A DNA stretch of 64,000 nucleotides from Paractinoplanes abujensis (GCF_014204895.1 NZ_JACHMF010000001.1:5084001-5148000); one strand, 5' to 3'. Positions 1 to 8,748 are shown, numbered from the stretch's first letter. The notes: generated by a model not told the origin, from the letters alone. A program made the numbers and translations.

Positions 1-268
1 CGATGTGACCCTCTTCGTCGGCGGCGTTCAGGGCCAGCACGACTCGCTCGACCGCGGTCCAGGCCGCGTCGTCCGCTGAGTCGGCCGACAGATCCGCTAC
101 TTCGTCATCGAAGGCGTCCAGCGCCCGGTCGACTGCCGCCGTGAAGTCCGGGGGCCATAGAGCTGGTGCCCACGCTTCTTCGGCGGTGAGGCCGCCCGCA
201 TCGACCGCTGCCTGTTGGGTCGCCGTTTCCCGGCGCCAGCGTTCGGTGGGTCTCGCAATCATGATCAT
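1..268 (-). CDS. Hypothetical protein, 3' end beyond window
   Basis: This reading frame begins at an ATG at 266-268 (a second in-frame ATG lies at 260-262) and stays open for 89 codons to the window edge, so only the N-terminal part is visible. The visible part is acidic and rich in Ala, Asp and Glu, with no signal peptide and no membrane segment. The sequence resembles small actinobacterial proteins of unknown function; I do not recognise a domain. It is divergent from the gene starting at 314. No clear Shine-Dalgarno sequence is seen. Moderate confidence, because codon use is typical but no family is recognised. Confidence 0.5.
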   Translation of the reverse strand, partial: MIMIARPTERWRRETATQQAAVDAGGLTAEEAWAPALWPPDFTAAVDRALDAFDDEVADLSADSADDAAWTAVERVVLALNAADEEGHI

Positions 269-313
269 GAGGGTAAAGGCCGGCCGGCGGTGTGCGTTGC
301 TAGCTTGGCCGGT

Positions 314-997
314 ATGACCGTGAGCCACCCGCTGGACGCGTTTCGTTGTGAGGCTGAGAGTCTCGGCCGGGCGGTGGCGGGCCTGTCCGAGGAGGAATGG
401 AACCTCCCGACGCGGTGTGAGCCGTGGACGGTCCGGGAGTTGCTGGGGCACATCCGGGTCGCGATCGCCTGGCTGCCGGGCATGGTGGCGGCCCCGGAGC
501 CGGAACGGGCCGAGGTTTCCGCGGTCGCGTACTACCGGCCGGACGAGCGTTTCGCCGCGCGGACCAACACGGCCCGGATCGGGTTGGCGCGGGACCATGC
601 GGCCGGGTTGACCGACGGCGCCGCGCTCGTCGACGACTTCACGGCCACCTGGCAAACGGCGGTTCGGCTGTGCGGGGCCGAGCGGGAGGACCGGGTGGTG
701 CGTACCCGGCACGGGGATGCGATGCTGCTGTCGCAGTTCCTGCTCACCCGCGTGGTCGAGGTCGCCGTGCACGGTCTGGACATGGCGGATGCCCTGGGCC
801 GCGCGCCTTGGACGACTCCGCAGGCCGGCGAGGTCGTGACCGAGTTGCTGCTCGGACCGGACCGGGCGATCACGCTCCGGGAGCTGGGCTGGGCGCGGCT
901 GGAGTTTCTGCGGAAGGCGACCGGGCGCGAGCCGCTGATGCCCGCCGACGTCGCCCGTGTCGACCGGCTCGGCGTCCGGTGGCTCACCCTGGGCTGA
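314..997 (+). CDS. Maleylpyruvate isomerase N-terminal (DinB-like) family protein
   Basis: This is a 227-aa cytoplasmic protein. Its N-terminal half has the pattern of the mycothiol-dependent maleylpyruvate isomerase / DinB-like fold: LSEEEWNLPTRCEPWTVRELLGH near residues 25-48, with a His suited to metal binding, then a second helix pair with VEVAVHGLDMADALG near 155. Members use a bound metal and often mycothiol for isomerisation or transferase chemistry; the substrate here cannot be told. The ATG at 314 is preferred over upstream starts because TAGCTT (301-306) ends 7 nt before it, as in a leaderless transcript. A phosphotransferase follows 72 bp downstream on the same strand. Confidence 0.78.
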   Translation: MTVSHPLDAFRCEAESLGRAVAGLSEEEWNLPTRCEPWTVRELLGHIRVAIAWLPGMVAAPEPERAEVSAVAYYRPDERFAARTNTARIGLARDHAAGLTDGAALVDDFTATWQTAVRLCGAEREDRVVRTRHGDAMLLSQFLLTRVVEVAVHGLDMADALGRAPWTTPQAGEVVTELLLGPDRAITLRELGWARLEFLRKATGREPLMPADVARVDRLGVRWLTLG

Positions 998-1069
998 CAC
1001 GCCGCCGGCCGACGGCCGCGGGGATAAATCGGATGCGCGGGCGACCTGCCCGGTTCTACATTGCGGGGA

Positions 1070-1999
1070 ATGGACCTTTCCTCCCTCGGCGCGCCGCTCG
1101 GGCCGATGAGACGTGTGCACGGCGGTTACGCCAACCGGCTGTTCCGGCTCGACACCGATCACGGTTCGTTCGCGGTCAAGGAGCTCAACGTTCTCGACCG
1201 GCGCCACGCATACCACGTCGAGGATGTGTTCCGGTTCGAGCGGGCCGCGTTCGCGGCGGGGATTCCGATGCCTGAGCCGGTCGCGGCCGGCCACGACACG
1301 CTTGTTCACCGGTGGGTCGAGGGTGACAAGGTGCCTGAGGAACCTGTCGAACCGGCTTACGCGTACGAGGTCGGGAAGATCCTCGCGCAACTGCACACGC
1401 TGGATGTGGCGTGGCCCCACGACGCGGCCGAGGAAGGGACACCGCGGGGCTGGGCCGAGCTGGCGGAGCGGGCGACGGAAACCGGGCAGGAGTGGGCGGG
1501 CGAGCTGAGCGCCCAGGCCGGGACGTTCGCGGCGATCGCCGACTTCGTCGACACCTGTGAGCGGCCGGGGCCTGTCGTGCTGACCCACAAGGACATCCAG
1601 CCGTGGAACCTGCTGGCCCGGAAGGGGCGGCCGGTGGTGCTCGACTGGGAGCTCTCCGGGCTGCTGGATCTGTCGGGCGAGCTGGGCTCGACCGCGCTGA
1701 GCATCGCCAAGGGGCCCGGGTTCGACGACATCCGGCCGGCCGTCTTCCACGCGGTGCTGGACGGCTACGTCGCGGGCGGTGGAGAGCTGCCGCCGCCGGG
1801 AGCGAGCTGGTTCGTCTACATGATCGGGGGCTGGCTGGGGCACGTACGGTGGAACATCTCTCGGTGCCTGGCCGGAGTGGAGGCGGGCAGCGGGCCCGAG
1901 CTCGCGTTGTCGCAGGAAGTCGCCCGCGGCGGGGTTCGCGGCCTGCCCGAGTTGTGGCGGCGGCTGCCCGACCTGGTGGCGCTGACTAGACGCGGTTGA
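1070..1999 (+). CDS. Aminoglycoside phosphotransferase (APH) family kinase
   Basis: This 309-aa protein has the APH/choline-kinase-like fold. HGGYANRLFRLDT near residue 17 is the nucleotide loop and FAVKEL holds the ATP-binding Lys. VLTHKDIQPWNLL near residue 170 is the catalytic HxDxxxxN loop and VLDWELSG supplies the metal-binding Asp. Members phosphorylate small molecules such as antibiotics, choline or sugars; the substrate is unknown. The start is the ATG at 1070 rather than TTG at 1061, because TACATT (1057-1062) ends 7 nt upstream, consistent with a leaderless message. Its last 14 bp overlap the end of the convergent acetyltransferase gene. Confidence 0.82.
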   Translation: MDLSSLGAPLGPMRRVHGGYANRLFRLDTDHGSFAVKELNVLDRRHAYHVEDVFRFERAAFAAGIPMPEPVAAGHDTLVHRWVEGDKVPEEPVEPAYAYEVGKILAQLHTLDVAWPHDAAEEGTPRGWAELAERATETGQEWAGELSAQAGTFAAIADFVDTCERPGPVVLTHKDIQPWNLLARKGRPVVLDWELSGLLDLSGELGSTALSIAKGPGFDDIRPAVFHAVLDGYVAGGGELPPPGASWFVYMIGGWLGHVRWNISRCLAGVEAGSGPELALSQEVARGGVRGLPELWRRLPDLVALTRRG

Positions 2000-2483
2000 A
2001 CGGCTCGGCGTAAGCGAACTCGCCGTGCAGCGCGGAACTGAACGTGGCCAACGGGCGCGCCTGGAAGTGGGGGCGCCACGAAGGAACCGGGGGCGTGATG
2101 CCGTACGTCTCGGCCAGGCGAAAGCCGAACCGCGTGTAGTAGCGGTGGTCGCCCAGGAGCACCACGAGCGGCTCGTCGAGGGCGTCGGCCGCCCCCAGCA
2201 CGGCGTGCACCAGGGCCGAACCGACGCCGCGGCCCTGATGATCGGGGTGGACGCTGAGCGGGCCGAGGCCCAGAACCGGTGCCGAGGCCACGTGGGCGCG
2301 GGTGCACAGAACGTGGCCGATCACGTCGTCGCCGTCGAGGGCCACCAGGGACAGCCGGGGCAGCCACGCGTCGCTCCGGCGCAGCTCGTCCACGAGGTCG
2401 GCTTCGGCCGGCCGATCGAAGGCGGCGGCGGTCACCGCGTACACGGACTTCGCCTGCCTCGGAGTCTCCCGTTGAACGATCAT
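1986..2483 (-). CDS. GNAT family N-acetyltransferase
   Basis: This is a 165-aa acetyltransferase of the YhbS-like GNAT type. The acetyl-CoA loop is visible as LSVHPDHQGRGVGSALV near residues 77-93, followed by LGDHRYYTRFGF, the usual beta5 region of this subfamily. The ATG at 2481-2483 overlaps the stop of the upstream DUF427 gene by 4 bp (ATGA), so the two are translationally coupled. A longer upstream frame exists but would run through the DUF427 gene and has no family support. The acceptor substrate is unknown. Confidence 0.85.
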   Translation of the reverse strand: MIVQRETPRQAKSVYAVTAAAFDRPAEADLVDELRRSDAWLPRLSLVALDGDDVIGHVLCTRAHVASAPVLGLGPLSVHPDHQGRGVGSALVHAVLGAADALDEPLVVLLGDHRYYTRFGFRLAETYGITPPVPSWRPHFQARPLATFSSALHGEFAYAEPFNRV

Positions 2484-3205
2484 GAGAACGGGCTCAGCGG
2501 CCGGTCCAGCGGCGTGCCGTCCAGCACGATGTCGACGCGCTCGTTGTAGAAGCAGACCAGGTCGCGGATCTTGGGCTGTTCCGGGATCGGATCGGGATAG
2601 CTCCACGCCGCGTCGGACCGGGCCGGATGCGACCAGTAGCGGGCGACACCCTTGTACGGGCAGCGGGTCACCGTCTCGCTCGCGGTCAGCAGGTCGGTGC
2701 GCACGTCGGCGAACGGCAGGTAGTAGCGCGTCGGCAGCCCCGTCTCGAACAACACCACCGGGCGCGTGCTGTTCGCCACTTCCTGCCCGTCGATGAACAC
2801 CTGCACCCGCCGCGAGCTGTGCAACGCGTCGACGCGATGGCGCGGCGACCGGGCGTGCACGAAGACCTGCTCGTCCTCCTCGTACCAGTCGAGCGCCTCC
2901 CAGGAGAACGTCACGTGCCCTTTGAGCTCGGAGAACCGGTCATCCGTCCAGGCCGCGTCCGCCACCCGCCGGCCGTCCGCGACCACCGACCAGCGGCCCG
3001 CCGCGCTGTCGGCGAGCACCCCGTCCCGTACGTCGTCGAGGGGCACGAAATAGGTCGGGAACCCGCGGCTGGAGATCTCGTCGAGCAGCCAGGCCCGCCG
3101 GCTGTCGGCGACCACAGTGGCCCCCAGACGCACCCGCACCCGGCGCGGCGTCGGCTCGACAACGGGCGGCGGCAGAGGGAACTCATCCATGGGTACGGCA
3201 TACAC
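2480..3205 (-). CDS. DUF427 domain-containing protein
   Basis: This 241-aa cytoplasmic protein carries two DUF427 (NTP_transf_9-like) modules, about residues 20-120 and 125-225. Each has a RVQVFIDG / RVRVRLGA strand, a PTYF or PTRYY motif and, in the second module, the family signature TRCPYKGVARYWS. The function of DUF427 is not established. The first in-frame start at 3205 is preferred because GGAG lies 8 nt upstream; an internal ATG five codons later is the alternative. It forms a two-gene unit with the GNAT gene downstream through a 4-bp ATGA overlap. Confidence 0.85.
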   Translation of the reverse strand: MYAVPMDEFPLPPPVVEPTPRRVRVRLGATVVADSRRAWLLDEISSRGFPTYFVPLDDVRDGVLADSAAGRWSVVADGRRVADAAWTDDRFSELKGHVTFSWEALDWYEEDEQVFVHARSPRHRVDALHSSRRVQVFIDGQEVANSTRPVVLFETGLPTRYYLPFADVRTDLLTASETVTRCPYKGVARYWSHPARSDAAWSYPDPIPEQPKIRDLVCFYNERVDIVLDGTPLDRPLSPFS

Positions 3206-3355
3206 CGATCTCCGCGACTTGGAAACCGGAATACCGACAGCAGACGTACGGCTGGTCGGCCGCGCAACCGCACTTCCCCGACCACGAGGTTCACCGCGGC
3301 CCGGGCGGCCGGAACGGCCGTAGCGCGCGACCGGGATGTTCCCTGTGGCCGGGCT

Positions 3356-4006
3356 TCAGGCGGGCAAGGGTGGGATGAGTTTCGCGATGGCCGCCTGCCC
3401 GGCCTCGTCGGGGTGGTCGCCGTCGGGGGCCAGCAGGGCCGTCGCGCCGGCCGGCCCGTGGAACGGCGGCTCGGTCGACACGTACGTCGCGTCCGTGGCC
3501 GCCGCGGCCCGCTGCAGGGCGGCGTTGGTCAGATCCGTGGCCCGGGTGGCTTTGCGCACGCCGTCCGGGCCGTACGCGGCCGCGCCCACGTCGCCGTCCT
3601 GCACGACGTTCCAGTAGCCCAGGACGACGACCCGCGTTCGCCGGCCGTGGCCGATCGCCTCGATCGTGGCGGTCACGTTGGCCTCGACCGCCGCGGCCGT
3701 GGCCGCGTACCGGGACGGGTCGTCGAACACCGCGGCCATGTCGTTGGCGCCGATCATGAGGACGACCTCGGACGCCGAGGACGCGGCGGCGGGGACCGCG
3801 GCTCGCACATCGGCCGAGGTGGCGCCGGGCACGGCCAGGTTGACGTCGGTCGCGTGCTGCGACCGCGCGTAGAGGGCGGGGAACGGCGTGCAGCCGCAAG
3901 CGGTGCCCGCCGGAACCGAATCGCCCAGCGTCACCACCGTCGGGTGCGCGGGCGCGGCGCACGCGGTCAGGCCCAGGAGGGCGACCAGGAGGGCGAGTCG
4001 TCTCAC
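3356..4006 (-). CDS. SGNH/GDSL hydrolase lipoprotein
   Basis: This 216-aa exported lipoprotein has a short basic N-terminus, a hydrophobic stretch and the lipobox LTAC with Cys16. The mature part is an SGNH hydrolase: LGDSVPAG carries the nucleophile Ser (block I), GANDM is block III, and DGDHPDEAG gives the Asp-x-x-His pair of block V. Such enzymes deacylate lipids or glycans at the cell surface. The GTG start at 4004-4006 overlaps the stop of the upstream esterase gene (GTGA), so it is the last gene of a four-gene operon. The substrate is not predictable from sequence. Confidence 0.88.
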   Translation of the reverse strand: MRRLALLVALLGLTACAAPAHPTVVTLGDSVPAGTACGCTPFPALYARSQHATDVNLAVPGATSADVRAAVPAAASSASEVVLMIGANDMAAVFDDPSRYAATAAAVEANVTATIEAIGHGRRTRVVVLGYWNVVQDGDVGAAAYGPDGVRKATRATDLTNAALQRAAAATDATYVSTEPPFHGPAGATALLAPDGDHPDEAGQAAIAKLIPPLPA

Positions 4007-4956
4007 GGCAGCGGCCGGGCCAGGTGGGCCGAGAGCCAGTCGAACGCGGGCGCCTCCATCTGCCGCCAGACCGCACTGCTGTGGCCACCGTGCGCGATCA
4101 CCGCGGTGGTCGCGGCGATCGGCGCGCGGGCGGCCGCCGTCAGGCGTTGCGAATCGGCGGCCGACTCCTTGTCGTCGGCGGCCCACCCGAGCCACAGGGC
4201 GACGGACGGCCGGGGCAGGTGGCGCAGCCGCCACAGCGGGTTGTTCGTCGTGTTCTGCGAGCCGTCGCCGACGTCGATGCCCGGGGCGGCGTAACCAGCC
4301 AGGCTCGCGGCCGCCGCGTACCGGGTGGGGTGGCGCAGCAGCAGGTTGGTCGCACAGAACGCACCGGCCGAGTAGCCCGTCAGGCCCCAGGCCGACCGGT
4401 CGGTGCGGATCCGGTAGTGCGCGCGAGTGAACGCGGGGACGTCGACGGTCAGGAACGTCTCGGACTGCGCCCCGCCGCGCAGGTTCGTGCATTCGGTGTC
4501 GAGCAACGGCCGCGGTGTCTGGGTCGGGAACAGCACCACGGCCGGAGCCATCCGCCCGGCACTGATCTCCCGGTCGAGATAGGACTGGACGTGCAGTTTG
4601 CCGAGCCAGGTCCCGGGAGTTCCGGGATAGCCGTGCAGCGCCTCGATCACGGGGAAGCGGTCGCCGTCGCCGTAGGCCGCGGGCAGGTAGACGTACATGG
4701 GCAGGTCGAGCCCGCTTCGACCACCGTGGACCGTGACCGTGAGGAGCCGGCTTCCGCCGCCGGCCGACATTTCCGGTACGCCGGATGTGGGTAAGGCGCC
4801 GCTGAGGCGGTTGACCTGGACGAACACGGTAGCGGAGAGGCTGCACACGGCCAGCAGAACGAGCACCGATCGGCCGAGCCGGCGCACCCGGTCCCAGCCG
4901 GCGGCCAGCAGAACGGCAGTCACGAGCACGGCACCCAGCGAAAGAAATGTGCTCAC
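4003..4956 (-). CDS. Antigen-85/esterase-D-like alpha/beta hydrolase, membrane anchored
   Basis: The protein has 317 aa. Two N-terminal hydrophobic segments (about residues 5-20 and 30-47) suggest membrane anchoring with the catalytic domain outside. The alpha/beta hydrolase core follows: LPMYVYLPAAYGDGDRFPVIEALHGYPG, the nucleophile elbow GYSAGAF, an acid region GWAADDKES and the catalytic His in AHGGHSS. This matches the putative esterase / mycolyltransferase-like family. Both ends overlap neighbours by 4 bp (GTGA), which places it in the operon with the lipid aminoacyltransferase. It may act on acylated envelope lipids or glycans; the substrate is inferred only from context. Confidence 0.85.
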   Translation of the reverse strand: MSTFLSLGAVLVTAVLLAAGWDRVRRLGRSVLVLLAVCSLSATVFVQVNRLSGALPTSGVPEMSAGGGSRLLTVTVHGGRSGLDLPMYVYLPAAYGDGDRFPVIEALHGYPGTPGTWLGKLHVQSYLDREISAGRMAPAVVLFPTQTPRPLLDTECTNLRGGAQSETFLTVDVPAFTRAHYRIRTDRSAWGLTGYSAGAFCATNLLLRHPTRYAAAASLAGYAAPGIDVGDGSQNTTNNPLWRLRHLPRPSVALWLGWAADDKESAADSQRLTAAARAPIAATTAVIAHGGHSSAVWRQMEAPAFDWLSAHLARPLP

Positions 4957-5732
4957 GATCGCACCCCGCTCACGGCGGCGCCGAGGGTGTCAGCGGCGGG
5001 CGCCGCACTGGTTCCGAAAGCGCGGCCCGCGGTGGGGGCGGCGGGCGCCGCGCTGGTTCCGGAAGCGCGGCCCGCGGTCGGGAGGGCGTAGGCCGCCGCA
5101 GCCGCCGAGGGCAGGGTCAGTGGGGCGGACAGGGGTGGCGGCAGGTCGCGCGGGGCGCCTTCCGGAACGCCCAGGGTGGTCAGCGCGGCGCTCAGCGGCC
5201 CCACGTCCACGGCCCACCCACCGGTGGTCACCCGCAGGTCGCGGCGCAGATCGGCGGCCAGCGCGAGCAGGTCACCGGGCGTCGTGCGGGTGGTCGGCTC
5301 GACGAGCACCGACACTGCTTCCGGCGTACGGGAAGGAACCGACGAAAGCAGCACCGGGAACGCGACATCGGCCCGCGCGCGGTAGCCGGCGGGCAGATTC
5401 ACCGTCGGCGGCTCCGCGAGATGCCACGACCTCCAGCCCGGCGGGCGCCAGGTGAAAGAGGCGGGCACGGTGTCGTCGAGCCGGCCCGCCCGTACGTGCT
5501 CCTGGCGCACGGCCGTGCCGGTGTCGCCCGCGAGGGCCTGCCACGACGGGTAGAACCCTTCGTGCCGGTTCACGGCCAGTCCCGCGGTCAGCACCAGCGA
5601 GGCCTCCAGCAGCAGCACGGCCACGACCCGCAGGGCGACGCCGGAACGGGACCACAGGCGCACCACGACGACGCCGGCAGCCCCGGTGAGCAGCGCGGCC
5701 AGCAGCAGCAACGGCACTCCGGTGAGGCTCAT
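4953..5732 (-). CDS. Membrane protein, possibly a degenerate esterase paralogue, with 15-aa repeats
   Basis: This 259-aa protein begins with two membrane segments (about residues 3-22 and 29-47), like the esterase encoded next to it. The middle part has VNLPAGYRARADVAFPVLL, which recalls the LPxxY...FPVL strand at the start of the esterase core, but no HGxPG loop, GxSxG elbow or catalytic Asp/His follows. The C-terminus is Ala/Thr/Gly/Pro-rich with two 15-aa tandem repeats. It is joined to both neighbours by 4-bp overlaps (ATGA upstream, GTGA downstream). I read it as a diverged, probably non-catalytic partner in the envelope operon; the function is unknown. Confidence 0.6.
   Translation of the reverse strand: MSLTGVPLLLLAALLTGAAGVVVVRLWSRSGVALRVVAVLLLEASLVLTAGLAVNRHEGFYPSWQALAGDTGTAVRQEHVRAGRLDDTVPASFTWRPPGWRSWHLAEPPTVNLPAGYRARADVAFPVLLSSVPSRTPEAVSVLVEPTTRTTPGDLLALAADLRRDLRVTTGGWAVDVGPLSAALTTLGVPEGAPRDLPPPLSAPLTLPSAAAAAYALPTAGRASGTSAAPAAPTAGRAFGTSAAPAADTLGAAVSGVRS
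4996..5085. repeat. Two 45-bp in-frame tandem repeats
   Basis: Two adjacent near-identical 45-bp units (4996-5040 and 5041-5085) encode a repeated 15-residue segment centred on AGRxxGTSAAPAA near the C-terminus of the membrane protein. The copies differ at only a few positions, so the duplication is recent. Confidence 0.85.
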
Positions 5733-7423
5733 GACACCAGCACCCGGTCGGCGCCGCGGGACCGCAGCGGCGGCAGGAAAGCCTCCGCCGTCAACGCGGC
5801 CACGGCGATGCGGGGCAGGTCGCGGGCGGTCGGGAAGCACAGGTAGCGCGGCACCCAGACCGGCAGGTACTTGGCGTTGGCGCGATACAGCGACTCGATC
5901 TGCCACAGCCGGGAAGCCGCGCGCAGCAGCCGGTGCCACAGCCGCAGCACCGGACCGGCGCCCAGCTCGTCGGCCCGCGCGAAAACCGAGCGCAGCACCG
6001 CGAAGTTCAGCGACACCCGGCGTACGCCCAAAGCTTCTCCCGCCTCCAGAACGGCCACCACCATCAGCTCGGTCAGTCCGTTGTCGGCGGTGCGGTCACC
6101 CCGCATCAGGTCGAGCGACAAGCCGTCGTCGCCCCACGGCACGAGCTGCAACAACCCGCGCAGCCGCCCCTCGGCGTCGTGGCCGAGCACCAGCAGGCAG
6201 TCGGCGTCGCGCGGATCACCGAGCCGGGACAACGCCATCGAGAAGCCGCGCTCGACCGGCCCGTCACGGAAAAGCTCGGCCGCCCGCACCGCGTCACTCA
6301 GCTCGGTCTCCGTCAGATCGCGCTGCCGGGCCACCCGGCACGTGTAACCGGCCCGCCGCATCCGGTTCACCGCCTGCCGCACCCCGCGCATCGGCCGGCC
6401 GGTCAACGAGAAGGCCGCCGTCTCCACGATCGCCTCGTCGCCCAGCTCCACCACGTCGAGACCCGCTTTCCGGTACGCCTTCCCGGCCGCGTTACCGCAG
6501 CCGAGCACGGCCGGGGTCCAGCCGTGACGGTGCGCGTCGGCGAGCCAGGCGCCGATCGCCTCCGGCCACGCCGACTCCGCGCCGATCGGGTCACCCGCGG
6601 CCAGGCTCACGCCGTTGACGACCCGATAGGCGATCACCGCGGCCCGGTCCGGTGACCACATCAACGACTTGTCGGCCCGCAACGCGAAGTACGCCAGCGA
6701 GTCCTGACCGCCGTACCGGGAAAGAAGCTCGTGCAGGTGCTCCTCGCCGTCGCGTTGCGGCCCGCGTGACCCCGGCCGCAGCAGCAGGACCAGGGCGGCC
6801 CCGGCCGCGAGCAGTCCGCACGCCCCCGTCGTGTACGCCACCAGCCCGGCCGCGAAGTGATGCCGGAACACGACCGGGCCGTCCAGTCCGGCCAGGCCCA
6901 GCGCCGCCTCCTCGGCCCAGGCCACGACCCCCGGCGCGCCCACCAGGTGATCGGCGCGGATCGCGATCTCGAGGAAACCCAGCCCGAACCCGGCCGCCCC
7001 GAACCCGGCCAGAGCCTTGAGCGCCCGCCACCGGTTGCGCTGGTCGGCCAGGGCGGTGAACCTGTCCCGCGTGACCAGCAGCACGACCAGCAGAACCCCG
7101 CCCACGACGGCGGCCGCGTAGTCCAGCCCCTTCACCAGGTGAAGCACGATGGAGGCGGCGCTCAGCACCACCGCCACCTGCCAGGCCCGATGTTTGCCCC
7201 GCCGCAGCCCGGCCCCGAGATAGATCAGCAGCAGCCCGGCCACCACCGTGCCCGCCCGCGCCGTGAGCACCCCCGCCGCGGGCACGAACTCCATCACGGT
7301 CGCCATCCGCCCCTGCCGCGGCGGCGCGATCCCGGTGACCACATCGAGCACGCCCGCCACTTGCACAACCCGCGCAACACTCCGCCTCAACAGCGGTGCC
7401 CGCTCCCAGCGGTTCAACTCCAT
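5729..7423 (-). CDS. MprF/LysX-type phosphatidylglycerol aminoacyltransferase (DUF2156)
   Basis: The protein has 564 aa. The N-terminal third holds about five to six membrane segments, and the C-terminal part (about residues 240-545) is the LPG-synthase C-terminal domain. Visible are HELLSRYGGQDSLAYFALRADKSLMWSP, VSLAAGDPIG, GNAAGKAYRKAGL and SLNFAVLRSVFARADELG. The family transfers amino acids from aminoacyl-tRNA to phosphatidylglycerol and flips the product, which lowers surface negative charge. There is no fused lysyl-tRNA synthetase domain, unlike mycobacterial LysX. The ATG at 7423 has GAGGA 7 nt upstream and is preferred over a start 28 codons earlier. It heads a four-gene operon with two hydrolases. 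Confidence 0.85.
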   Translation of the reverse strand: MELNRWERAPLLRRSVARVVQVAGVLDVVTGIAPPRQGRMATVMEFVPAAGVLTARAGTVVAGLLLIYLGAGLRRGKHRAWQVAVVLSAASIVLHLVKGLDYAAAVVGGVLLVVLLVTRDRFTALADQRNRWRALKALAGFGAAGFGLGFLEIAIRADHLVGAPGVVAWAEEAALGLAGLDGPVVFRHHFAAGLVAYTTGACGLLAAGAALVLLLRPGSRGPQRDGEEHLHELLSRYGGQDSLAYFALRADKSLMWSPDRAAVIAYRVVNGVSLAAGDPIGAESAWPEAIGAWLADAHRHGWTPAVLGCGNAAGKAYRKAGLDVVELGDEAIVETAAFSLTGRPMRGVRQAVNRMRRAGYTCRVARQRDLTETELSDAVRAAELFRDGPVERGFSMALSRLGDPRDADCLLVLGHDAEGRLRGLLQLVPWGDDGLSLDLMRGDRTADNGLTELMVVAVLEAGEALGVRRVSLNFAVLRSVFARADELGAGPVLRLWHRLLRAASRLWQIESLYRANAKYLPVWVPRYLCFPTARDLPRIAVAALTAEAFLPPLRSRGADRVLVS

Positions 7424-7494
7424 GACGCCATCCTCTGTGCGCCCGCTGTGGAACAAGCTGAAAACCGCCTGTGCGCTACCTGCACGCCCCGAGC

Positions 7495-7994
7495 TCACCG
7501 AGACCATCGATCAATAGGCGCCGGCGGCGTCGTCCGGCCGAGCCGTTCCCGCTCCGTCGTTCTCGTCCACCGGCCGCTTTGGTGGTGGCCTGATGTTCGG
7601 GGCCGTGGCGATCGCGACCGGCGCTTCGGCCCTGGTCTCGGCTCTGACAGTGCCGGCCTGGTGGCGATGCCCCGGCCCGCTCGCGATGCTGACCGACCAC
7701 ATCCGGTATGACGGCTCCCGCACCTTGCTGACGTCGAGGTCCCAAGCCGGTCGAGTTTCTCGGGCCGTAGCCAGTACGCCAGTTCCATTCCCCAGAGGGC
7801 TCCGGCATCAGCCCGACCGCGCCGAGCAGCCGTTCGCCCCGCATGATTCCTAGGCTGAACCGGCCGGTGGCGGCGGGATCCCAGGCGCTCAGCGCCGCCT
7901 GCGCGTCTCGCGGTGAGTAGGGCCCGAGCGGATGGTCTCCCCACAAGGACCGTCCCGGTTCTGCGCTGGTGGCCTCGACCATTCCGTCATCCAC
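7495..7994 (-). pseudogene. Frameshifted GNAT acetyltransferase remnant
   Basis: From a GTG at 7994 the frame reads RDAQAALSAWDPAATGRFSL followed by GERLLGAVGLMPEPSG, the usual first half of a RimJ-type GNAT protein. The next expected segment, MELAYWLRPE, is found only in another frame near 7790, and a third frame carries REPSYRMWS. No frame restores the acetyl-CoA loop (RxxGxG/A). At least one frameshift and a loss of sequence are therefore present. About 25 N-terminal residues typical of the family are also missing. It lies next to an integrase remnant, within a decayed patch. Confidence 0.55.
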
Positions 7995-8010
7995 TGTCGA
8001 TGCGGGGTGC

Positions 8011-8712
8011 TCACAGGCTCTTGATCAGCCAGGTGAGCCCGAGCTCGCGGGCTGTTCGCGCAGCGACAGTCTTCAGCTCCTCAGCCTCGGCGCCAGGCGG
8101 GAGCGCGGCGGCGTATGTCGCCGCCGCGGCAGCGGTCTGCGGGCGGGCGCCAAGTGCGGCGCGCAGCTGGTAGGACCTGCGGAGGTCATCGAGCCCGGAC
8201 GCGTCGCCGCTCTCCAGGGTCAGGCCGCCCAGGTGCCGGATCGCATAGGACTCCAGCAAGAGGTCTTCATCCTTCACCGCAGCATCGAGCGCCTGGGTGT
8301 AGTACTGCTTCGCTGGTTGCGGGGCGTCATCGAACTTCTCGGTGACGATGCCGATCCAGAGAGTCGCCCAGTTTACGAGCCGTTGGTCTTGAGCCGCGGC
8401 GGTAAACCCGGCACGTACTCGCGCATCGTCGTCGGGGCGAGGGGCGAGGCCGAAGAGCAGACGGGTGTAGGCGAGCTGAGCCTCGTAGAATCCTGCCAGC
8501 GTCGGATCTTCTCGGGCCAGCGCAGTGACGGCGGCCTCGGCGGCGGCCGGCTGGTCCAGCTGCCAGAAGAACCGGTCGGTGAGGAGGCCGGCGCGCACTG
8601 CGGTCGTCTCGGCTCCCGGCAGCTCCAGCGCGAGGTCCCAAAGTCCGGCACGCTGCAACGACCGCGCAGCATACTCCGCAGCTTTGCCAATGTAGGTGGC
8701 GTTTGCGCTCAT
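8011..8712 (-). CDS. TPR-like helical protein of unknown function
   Basis: This 233-aa, mostly alpha-helical protein has the periodicity of tetratricopeptide-like repeats: KAAEYAARSLQRAGLWDLAL, LDQPAAAEAAVTALAREDPTLAGFYEAQLAYTRLLF, and QPAKQYYTQALDAAVKDEDLLLESYAIRHLGGL. No catalytic motif or signal peptide is seen. The ATG at 8712 is chosen because CACAGT ends 7 nt upstream and TTGACT lies 17 bp further up, forming a leaderless promoter. It is divergent from the CGNR zinc-finger gene only 36 bp away, and the two may be functionally linked. Actinobacterial homologues are usually annotated as hypothetical. Confidence 0.7.
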   Translation of the reverse strand: MSANATYIGKAAEYAARSLQRAGLWDLALELPGAETTAVRAGLLTDRFFWQLDQPAAAEAAVTALAREDPTLAGFYEAQLAYTRLLFGLAPRPDDDARVRAGFTAAAQDQRLVNWATLWIGIVTEKFDDAPQPAKQYYTQALDAAVKDEDLLLESYAIRHLGGLTLESGDASGLDDLRRSYQLRAALGARPQTAAAAATYAAALPPGAEAEELKTVAARTARELGLTWLIKSL

Positions 8713-8748
8713 GCGGCCTACTGTGCAGACAGGAAGGTAGGTAGTCAA
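8713..8748. promoter_or_regulatory. 36-bp divergent promoter region
   Basis: The minus-strand promoter is TTGACT (8743-8748), 17-bp spacer, CACAGT (8720-8725), then 7 nt to the ATG at 8712. Its -35 directly abuts the GTG of the plus-strand gene at 8749. AGGAAGG at 8731-8737 could serve as a distant ribosome site for the plus gene. The two transcription units therefore share all control DNA. Confidence 0.55.
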
